Below are positions 46,618-56,900 of a stretch of 64,000 bases of DNA, one piece after another. Positions within the stretch are counted from its first letter, which is position 1, and every line of letters starts with the position of its first letter. The position numbers and the translations under genes are program-made. This DNA comes from Symbiodinium natans (lineage: Eukaryota > Sar > Dinophyceae > Suessiales > Symbiodiniaceae). Location: NCBI GenBank assembly GCA_905221605.1, contig CAJNDS010001824.1, positions 240,548 to 304,547 of the forward strand. The letters are read 5' to 3'. The notes below the pieces were generated by a model. The model ran no database searches and was not told the origin of the DNA. It was given only the letters and a program-made list of their open reading frames with translations.

Positions 46618-49600
46618 GCCGCTGCATCCCAAAGCTCCCACTGCAAACACCAAGCTGAAGTCACCAATCTAGATGCTGCATGCTTTGAGGCCTGACTGCA
46701 GCACAGATTCTGAGGACTTACGCAACACGGCTCGTTGCCCCGAAGCGGATCGAAACAACCTGACCAAGCATTAAGCCACTATACCATGCATACATACCGT
46801 ACCTGCACCTGCACAGGCTGACAAATCTCAAAGGGCTGGGAACCTACACCCTGCTGCAAGTCAAACCCTGGCCCGGCACAGTTAGAAGCCCTTCGTCGCG
46901 GGATGTGTGCATGTAGGTGTGCATGTGAACACATGCCAAACGGACGTCTGGCATCCGACTTCCACCCCCCCCCCCCCCAGGGCTCTGTCGTCACTTAACT
47001 TAACTGGGATCTACCCAAGTAGTTGCACCCTAAACCCGTTTGCAACAGGCCTGCCACTTCGCCTAAACCCTAAACCCTAAACCCTGGATTCCTTGGACTG
47101 TCGGCCTGTCGTGCAAAGCCTCGGCGTATCCTCCCAAACCTTCTGGGTCGAAGTCTGCCACGCATATGAGCTCCACCTGCATCTCAGGGTCTTCTGCACT
47201 CCCATATATATATACATGTATATATACTAATCTCCTTAATACTGCCTTGGGTGCTATTTATATAAATAAAAAATCGTGAGGAGGCAAAAGTCTAGGCGGC
47301 CTTAGCTTTGGTTCAAGGAGGGGCTTCAACCTCGGACCGACTCAGGGGATCAAGCTGCCGCAACCTTGCTGGTTCTTATTTTAGGGTCTAGGGTTTAGGG
47401 TTTAGGGTTTAGGGTTTAGGGTTTAGGGTTTAGGGTTTAGGGTTTAGGGTTTAGGGTTTAGGGAACCCCGATACATGGAAGCTAGGGAGAAGGTGCTCTA
47501 TAGGATCCTTCACCGGCTACTAAGAACCCTCGCCAGGGCACCCAGCTCCACATTCATCTTCTAAGAACCCGACATCGAACTGCCATCATCTACAGATATC
47601 TACAGCTGTGCTGGGCTCCTTCTCAGCGCTTCGCGCCTTCTCTGCGATCGCATATGCTTCTGCAGCTCGCAGAGTGGCAAAGACATGCCTGCAGGCGTCC
47701 TGTCGGCTTGATCACGCACAGGGCTGGCATGACTACATTGATGCTTGGCAGCCGAGGCCTAGGCAGAAACCTGAATGGAGCAAAAAAGGTGTGCAAAAAC
47801 CAGGGAGAGTAAATCTAGGGAGCCGGTTGTACTCAGCCGGCACACTTCTGTAGCTGATTGCACGCTTCAGCACAGAGCTGCGTTGGTGGTCCTCAGCTGT
47901 TCCTTTGCCAGCTGTTCCATTCTCCTTCACACGCAGCACGATCGCAAACAGGCAATTCCAAGACACTCGATCCCTACACACGCGACGACACCCGGCATGG
48001 ACGGACTCTTGGCTGGAAATGCAAGCAGCAAGTGATTTGTCTGAATATGCTACATGCGTAGGGCTTTATGCTTTGGTGTACGCATTGTAATTGTTTTACC
48101 ACGCAAGCCCAAACAGGGTCCGAAGCCCTACAGCAACACATTCCGAAACCCACACCCTGAACCCCAGGCGGCCAAACCGAAAGCGCTTACACAGGCTCCT
48201 AAGATTCCTATTTCCTACAACCCCTAACACTTGATGCTCTATGTTACTTGAGGTGCTAATATGTTTCTTCACCACCCAGCGTTCTTTTTCCTCACAGGGA
48301 GGGGATTTGGAAAACTGTTTGGGGATCCTGTCTCTGAGCCCGCTCGAGGGCTCCCCTGGCTCCTCACAGAGGTCGTAAACCTTCAGGAAGAGGGCGTGAC
48401 GATCCGATTGCCTTCCGCCGAAATCAATCCTTGGGGGGGGGGGGGGAAGGCAATGCAACGCCACCACTTGTCCCCCTGGTTCTTAGTAGGGAATGAGGGA
48501 ATAATTCGGGCCCTTTGTATACCCTTTCAAGGACAGGCTTATATCGGGGCCCTCCTTCCCTCATCCCCCACTAAGAACCAGCCAGTTGTGGCCCTTAACC
48601 TTCGGCCCCCCCCAACAAGTAGATCTCTCAGGCAGCGGCAACAAGCTCCGGCTTGGCAGCATTGACATCTCCGACTCGCATGCTGGAGACGCATCGGGTG
48701 AGAGAAGCACCGTGTGTACCTTACCGCAAGGGGCAGAAAGCCAGGTACCCAGCAGTCATAGCCCACAGAGCTTAGATAAGGAACATACCTAAAACCATAT
48801 TCAGGATAGGTACATAACTCAAGGTATATTCCTTGGAAGGTTCCCCTTTACACCAATACTCCGTTTTCGGGATTATAATGGGGACTGCTAGTGTCATGGG
48901 TAACATCCTCTTAGGTGCTGAGTTCCCTTGGGGGACAAAGGTTAACCTTTGGGTTTTTAAGGGGTTTTATACTACCCCAAAAGGTTAAAGGTTGCCCACC
49001 CAGGACCTAAGTCCCAATATATTCCTCTTAGTTAAAGGGTATGGGGCCCCATGACAGTCCCAGCCCAAAACCCTAAACCCTAAACCCTAAACCCTAAACC
49101 CTAAACCCTAAACCCTAAACCCTAAACCCTAAACCCTAAACCCTAAACCCCCCTGATGTGTCGAGCGCTGAGCACCTCGCAGATGGCGCATAGTGCTTCA
49201 AGAGCCTTGGGCTGAGACCGTGGAGTAGAGCTGCTCACATGCGGCACACGCTCAACCCAAAAAAGAGGGTTTAGGGTTTAGGGTTTAGGGTTTAGGGTTT
49301 AGGGTTTAGGGTGCAGGCTTGTCCGACCAAGTAGCATGCCAGGGGCCATCTGCGCCTCATCATCCGGCTTGACCACTGGGCCTGACCTGCCCAACCACCC
49401 TAAACCCTAAACCCTAAACCCTAAACCCTAAACCCTAAACCCTAAACCCTAAACCCTAAACCCTAAACCCCATTCCACAGAGAATGTCTCGCCCACGGCA
49501 CTGATTACACCCCATGGTCCGGACATATACCGGACCGAACATGCATATACTCTTGCTATACTCTTGCATCTTTGCCAGGGGTGCTCACTCCCATTCTTTG

Positions 49601-50936
49601 TGAGGAGTCATCACTTTCCCGAAACGGCTGCTGCCAGTTGCACCCACCCTAAGACTTCTTGGTTCATATAATATAGAGGTACACTACTGTGCCCTTCCCT
49701 ACTAAAACCAGCAAAGACAAGCCCCACCTGGGATTCCGGGCTATGGACACCACGGGGATGCTTTCCTGGCATTGCAGGCCACAGCCATCTTATGTTGACA
49801 TGGCAGCGAGAACTCGACTGCTTCTATGGTGACATTTGGCAGAGCCCTCGTGATGTCTGCGGAGCTTGCGAGCCACGCTTTCAGCACCCCTACTTGCGCA
49901 TGCCTGTTTGGAACGCTGGGATAAACACTTTTACATTGGTGTGGCTGACTCGCACCTGGAGCTCTCCACGTTGAAAGCACTCTGTCAGGTAGGATTCCAA
50001 CCTTAAACAGATGTGCAACTGCAATGGTGCAATCACAACCGCCTGCACGTCGGGCTTCCTTCATGTTGCAGGTGTGCGGCCGCTCTCGCGGCAAACCGCC
50101 TTGCCGCAGCAGCTGCAGCGATTTTGGAGTGCCAGCCAGGTCAAGCTTGACTACCGTGGACCTTGTGCACAAAGGGTGAACTGAAGTGCCCGAGATGCAA
50201 TGTATAGCGACGCAAGCAATAGTTCTGCATTCTAAGCAGCTCAATGCCAACATTGCAGGGCCCGCCATCGATTATCTGAAGGAAGGGCACATGCTGCAAG
50301 TCCTCCAGTCATGAGCTTTACTTGAGCGACAGAGGGGAGGAGATCACGACTCCGGTACCCAAAGAGCCCAATACCCCTTAAATAAGGAATATACCTTATA
50401 AACCATACTAAGGATCCTTATATAGTTTAAGGTATGTTGCTTAATTAAGGGGTATTGGGCGCTTTGCCCTAAACCCTGAACCCTAAACCCTAAACCCCAA
50501 ACCCTAAACCCTAAACTGGCTTCGCGCCTGAAGCACGTGATCAGGAAGTGTCGGCGAGATGTGGCCGAAGCGGTTCGCTGAAGGCGCTGCCAGCGGTTTC
50601 TTAGGAGCAGCCGCCAGGTATATATATATATATAGTTTATATTTATTTATTTTTGCTTATATTTATATGTGCTCTCTTTATTTCTTTCTCGCCCCCACAC
50701 ATATCTTTCTTTCTTTCCCGCGCGGCTGCGTGAGCCCGATCCCGCGTCACATATCTTCTTCTACGGGGCTTGAGGGGAGTGATCCCCCCCCCCCCCCCCG
50801 CGCTCGGAGCGTGCCCAGAATGCGTCCAGGGTCCGTGTGATACTGCGGCGCGGGGACTGTGAACATCAAACAAAACCAACACCCCCATGAAGTGACCATC
50901 ACCCCTCTCGATGTCCCTCGCTGCCCCTGCGCGTCA

Positions 50937-50971
<35 letters not shown>

Positions 50972-53900
50972 AGTTTGTTTGTTTATTTGTATCTATATAT
51001 ATATATATGTATGTGTGTGCTTATATGTCTATACAAGTGAAAGCAAGAGGTTTGCCCCAGATTTGGTCACAAACACCAACTAAGGCCCACGCACCGGCGG
51101 CTTCGACCAGCTGCCTGGTCCCATGAAGCCAGGGCTGCGTCGCATGATTGCTACCAAAGGAACCCCCTGAATAAACAAAGAAGTAAAAAACATCATTTAA
51201 ATAACATGAAACAACTATACATACATATGTACATACGTACATACATGCATACATACATACATACATATACACACATATGTATATGCATATATATATATAT
51301 GTATACATACACATATACATAAATACATAAATATACACTGTGTAGGAACCCCGTTTCATAAAGACTCAACTTGATGCCACGCCATCCGGCACTGAAGTGC
51401 GTACTGTAGTAGTGGATGTTCCTGGATGTTGGTGGATCACCATCACCATAGTGGGGTATAGCGATTAATTATGGAGCAACTGGTTGTGGGTCGGCCTCGC
51501 AAGGGGATGGGACGGGCAGCGGACTGCCACAAATCCCGTGCTTGCAGTGACCTGGGGTGGAACCACTGCACCTAGGTTGGAGGGAAAGGGTGCACATGAG
51601 TCTGAGGAACAGCTTGACGCCACTCAAGAAGGATACGGTGCTGCATGTACGGTTTTTGACATGTGGAGGCCATGTTTGAGAAGCTGGCGCGCGGGACCCA
51701 CAATACTGAGAGGTCCGGGCCAGAACTCCTGCGCAAGTTGTGGAAAGCTCAATGCATCTTTTCTTCTTTGTCTTCTTCTTCTACAGGGCACAAGCGCCCT
51801 CCGCGCATCGCTCTCGCTGTGTCTTTCCTTCTTTCTTGGGCTCTCTTCCTTCCTTCCTGTGCACTCGGAAGGGGGCCGCCTCTGTGATACAAGCGCGGTG
51901 CACTGAGTGGAGTAGCCCCAAGGCCAACTCGGTGCGCCCAGACCAAGTCCAGTTGGAGTTCCCCCGTATGTACTACCACCCAACCAACCCCACATGAATC
52001 CGCCCCGAAAAATCCCTCCAAGTGTCGGAAAGGGGCACCTGTAGTGTAGCGGCAACATACAAGCCTCCCATGCTTGTGCCCTGGGTTCGACTCCCGGCAG
52101 GTGCATCAACTGGGCATCCTCTCTCTCTCCCTCTCTCTCCATGGACCCTAAACCCTAAACCCTAAACCCTAAACCCTAAACCGCCTAAACCTAAACCCTA
52201 AACCCTAAACCAGTTTCCTTCGTCAGCACATCGAAGAGAGCCCTGCCACCAGGGAGGCTGTCCAGGTCCAGAAGCGGGAGCCTTGGCAGCTCAGCGAAGG
52301 TCCCCAAGCGCGTTGGTCTTGAAACCAACATTCAGCAAAAGATCCCCCTAAAATCTAAACCCACCCTAAACCCTGAACCCTCAACCCTAAACCCTGAACC
52401 CTAAACCCTATAACCCTAAGCAATATGAGGAAGGCTCCGAAAGACTCACCTCACCCATAAGGCTCTTGCGCATCGGCAGCTTTGGCCACGTGCAGGATGC
52501 AGGGATCCGTCAGCGGCCTTCCCATGCCCCGGGCATCCCCCGGGGGGGAAGGAAACACTTAGGGTTTAGGGTTTAGGGCTTAGGGCTTAGGGCCTGCAAG
52601 AGCAGTGGGTCGAAGCAGACGGGCCTCCCCTTCGCCTCAAAGATCTGGAGAACTGCATCTGGGTCCAAGCCGTTGGCTCCTAAGCCATACCTGGAGGTTT
52701 CCGACATTAGGGGTACCTTATTGGGGTGCTTCGTATAAGGGACTCATATTTTAGGGGCCCTCATTTTCGTAAACCCGCATGTGGGTTTCGCCCAGCCATT
52801 CACCGCCGTAGCCCCTTGCTACCGTGAGCAGACTCCTTAGGCCCTAAACCCCTTAAGCCCTCAATCCCAAAACCGTCTCATACCCTCTCTCTATAACCCT
52901 ACTTACTACCCCCAACCCAGGACCCAACCCTAAAAACCCGTCTAAAGCCCCTAAACCCTAAACCCTAAACCCTAAACCCTAACCCTTCTTGAACCCGGGC
53001 TCTGAGCATCAGCTGGGGCCACCCTAAACCCTAAACCCTAAACCCTAAACCCTAAACCCTAAACCCTGAGCCCCCCAAAAAAAAACCAGGGCCCTGACAC
53101 AGTCTCCGTGGGAAAGGACACGAGGCGCCCTCGGCGCAGCGCGGCGCCCAAGGCCGCGAGGCGCTCGGCATCGTGAGGCCTTAAGTGGGGTTTAGGGTTT
53201 AGGGTTTAGGGTTTAGGGTTTAGGGTTTAGGGCTGAGGGCCCATATGGAACAAAACTGTTCCGCAGGGGCCCGGGCGGCCGAAGGATGCAGGCAGCCTGG
53301 CCAAAAATCGTAGTTGCGGGTCTCAATTTCTGGGCTTCCTGGGCTCTTCCCAGAGAGCCAGCTTTAGGGTTTAGGGTTTAGGGTTTTTTTTTGCCACCCG
53401 CTTAGCTGACCTCTCGGACACTCTGGTTTAGGTTTTTTTTTTGCCACCCGACTAGCCACGGCAATGCGGGGTGCATGGTTTAGGGTTTAGGGTTTAGGGT
53501 TTAGGGTTTAGGGTTTAGGGTTTAGGGTTTAGGGTTTAGGCTTTAGGGTTTAGGGTGCCCAATGAGGAATAGGCCTTAAATTTATATAAGGATCCTTGAT
53601 ATGGCTTCATGTGTCTTCCTTACTTAAGGGGCATAAGGGGCTCTTTGGGTTCGGAGCTCGGCCCCCTCCGTGTAACAGGAAGGGTCTTGACTCACAACCT
53701 CACACTATCACAGCCCACCAGGAGATGGAACCAGACACCGAAACAAAGACGGAGACAGAGAGCGAAGAGAGCGAAGAGAGAGAGAGAGGGAGAGGGAGAG
53801 CGTGAGCGCGAGCTCAAGAGTGTGTGGCAAGATAGACGGATGAATCTGGCGTACACGTCCTCACCGCCCGTTTCTTGTTTGATCTAGCCCGCCGAGATGA

Positions 53901-56900
53901 AAGAGGTAGACATCACATGTGCAGACTTGGTTACCCTAAACCCTAAACCCTAAACCAGTGAGCACAGGTTCTGCTGGTCCACAAAACAAGGCTGAGGCCA
54001 CCTGGTCCTCTGTCTCCACGGCTGAAGCCGGTCTCCTGTGTGGCGACCCACCGTCCATCCCCCGCAATCCCTCTTTTTGCACCCCCAGACTCTTTGACCC
54101 GACAATCCCTAAACCCTAAACCCTAAAGCCTAAACCCTAAAACGCCTATGAGAACAAAACTCAAAAGCCGAGGCAGAGAGCCCCGATGGCTGAGACGAGC
54201 GTCTTTCTTGCCATTGGTGTGGTCTCAAAGTCCCCGGCCGCACATTCGAACCATGAAATGCCACGGGTGCTGCGGTGTCGGGTTGGGCTTTGCCACCTTG
54301 AGGTTTATAGGGTTTCTTTAACGTTTAGGGTTTAGGAACTACCCAGACTTGCCCACGATACACAGCAGGACCCATCTTTGAAGGATCAAAAGAGACCGTC
54401 GACAAGCTACAGCGCAAGATAGCGTGGTTGGCATGTCCCGAAGAGCTGTGGACTACATTACTTTTACAGTTAATGTTAGTATTAAAAAAACACCCTTCAT
54501 ACCGACCGGTACTAGCAATCATAAATTAGAATCAGTTTGTGCGACAGAGTTTGGGCAACCTCATGAACACACCGGTAGGGACATTGGATCTCATCGGCTG
54601 CGGGCATTCAGCAAGCAGCCTCTCGCACATGATCACATTGGTGCAGGCCACAGCACAGGGGGTTTACGAAGATAGGGGTACCCTAAAATAGCCCCAGAAC
54701 ATGGTAGGATTCCCTTTTTTTCACAAGGACCCCCAAAAACGGTACCCCCCCCCCCCCCACTATTTTCGGAAACCCCCATAAGACCTTGTCCACGGCTGGG
54801 GGCCGCAGCTGATGTAGAACTTCGGTCAAGCTAGTCGAGTCGGGCACGAACTTCACGTAGCCAGACCTGGGAGCTTCGGGACTCTCCCACCCGGGCGACA
54901 ATCTGACAGACCCTGCCGCCTCGAATCTGCAGCGCAAAGTCATGGAATGTCCCCCTATGTGCCCCCACCCCCCCAGCTTACCCCTTTGTCTGACTCGCCC
55001 CAGTTCGAACCGGTCAGAATCCAGGAGCTTCGCTCGTCGCATGAGAGGTGGCCTTGCACTTTCGTGTGCGCAGGGGGCATCGCCCCGCGCGCCAAATGCT
55101 GATCACTTTAAGCTTTTTGTCTAGGCCCTCCACGGCCCATGGCAGCAACAATCATCACCTCACAAGCTACAGAATTCGACCCGATAACTATGGCTATGGA
55201 TGTTGTGGCAGCTGGGCGATTCGTAGGTTGGTTTCCTTGTAGAGCATGTCGCTTTCATTCCCCGGACCTGCCCGGCCAGGTATCACAACAGCATTTCCTT
55301 CACGAATGGTCGGCCACATATCTGCTCAATGAATAGCTGGGAAGAAACCCGAGCTTGTCCCACTCGGTCCTTGGCGCGAAGCCCGCAACAGCATCAAGCC
55401 AAATTCAGTTGAAAACAACACAAGAAGCCTGCTACAGCACAGTCATCAAGAGCTGAGCATCAACAACCCTCGCACTCTTGCTTGTTGGCGTGCGGCAAGG
55501 CAAGCTTTCACCACTGGTTCCGCCAGATCCTCCTCCAAGATGCCACCTTTACCAATGAACTCCTCGAATATCAGCAGGGCTTCTTCCCACTTGCCCGAGG
55601 CTTCGCAAACCTGAAGAACAAGGCCAAAGGCTGCGACGGGCCTTGTGAGCTTTGACTCCTGCATTTCATTGAACAGGCGCAGCACCCCATCCCATTGCCC
55701 ACAGTTCGCGCAGGCCTTCATGGCATGTACGAAGCTCAAGGCGCTGGGGCTCAGCCCAACTTGGTTCATATAGTCCAGGTAGGCAAGTGCCCGTTGCCAC
55801 TCGCCCAATTCAGCACAAGACAGGAGCGCAGCAGTGTAGGCCTCCTCGTCGGGCTGCAGCTGTAGAGCTTGAACGTCATGCAGCATCCACAGCGTTTCAT
55901 GATGCCTATACTTCCCTTAGAACCGTAATAAAAACAATGTTTCTAATATCCTCTTGGGTTTTATATACACAAAAATGAAAAAAATAATTCCCAAGAGGAA
56001 TATAGATGCTTCCCGCTACAGCTGAGAGCTTTGATGGCCGCATTGTAGCACAGCACGCCTACGTCTGCGACGCCGGGCCCCATGGACCCGACAGACTGGG
56101 CCCGAGTTAGAAGAGACACGGCCTTTTCTCCTTGTTGGCCTTTACCTTGGTAGCCCAGTAACCAAGTTACAAGGAGGGTACCCCTTTTTTGGGGTTGGTC
56201 ACTTCTTATAAGGGAGCCTTGAACCCAAAAAAAAGGGAAAGGGGTACCGCTGGGCGAGCAAGTTACCCAGAGCTGCGATGCCGTGGTGCAGGGATTCAAG
56301 GTCATGCTCCACGCCGAAGTTCGCCGATAGCAGGGCGAGGGCATGCTCCCACTGAGCAGCATCGCCCATGACCTGCAAGGCCGTGTTCCTCGGATTTATT
56401 GGGCGGACCAGAAGCTCATCAGCCAAAGATGCCTAACTGGGCCTAACTACATCGTTTTCTGACTTTCCCTAAACCCTAAACCCTAAACCCTAAACAACGA
56501 CCCCACATAATCAATGCCCGAGGTTCAAGGCCTTGGTATCTGGCCCAGCGGGGCTTCGAACCAGGTGGCTCCAGATCGCCAGCCCCTCTTCCCAACAGCT
56601 TTTGGTTCCTTCAGGGGCCTAAAGGAGGGACCCTTATAAGGGACCTTAGGGGTTGTGTGGGGTTTAGGGGTTTAGGGTTTAGGGTTTAGGGTTTGGGGTT
56701 TGGGGTTTGGGGTTTGGGGTTTTGGGTTTAGGGTGGGGTATAAGGGACCTTAGGGGCTATGTAGGGTTTCGGTTTTGTTTTCCCACCCGTTTCGCAAGCG
56801 TTTGCCGGGAAAAGGTCAGACATTACGACGGCCAAAGTTCAGATACAATTTGCGGACTGCTTCGGGCGGTTTGAGGAGTTTAGGGTTTAGGGCCGCTTAG

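Larger units (their letters stand above)
45000..49600. other. Repeat-rich stretch, no confident gene
   Basis: Telomere-type arrays (47386-47462, 49067-49151, 49265-49311, 49397-49468), homopolymer runs and an inverted-repeat element at 48477-48581. One exon-like minus-strand frame at about 48230-48425 (LFLKVYDLCEEPGEPSSGL) looks like protein but is not recognised. If PI3K gene B is one gene, this is intronic. Confidence 0.35.

Noticed and set aside
47386-49468. Evenly repeated blocks as a CRISPR array
   Set aside because: The units are contiguous heptamers without spacers, and the genome is eukaryotic in character.
56530-56580. B-box-like GGCTTCGAACC suggesting a minus-strand tRNA
   Set aside because: The flanking bases do not form a T stem and no acceptor or anticodon stem could be built.
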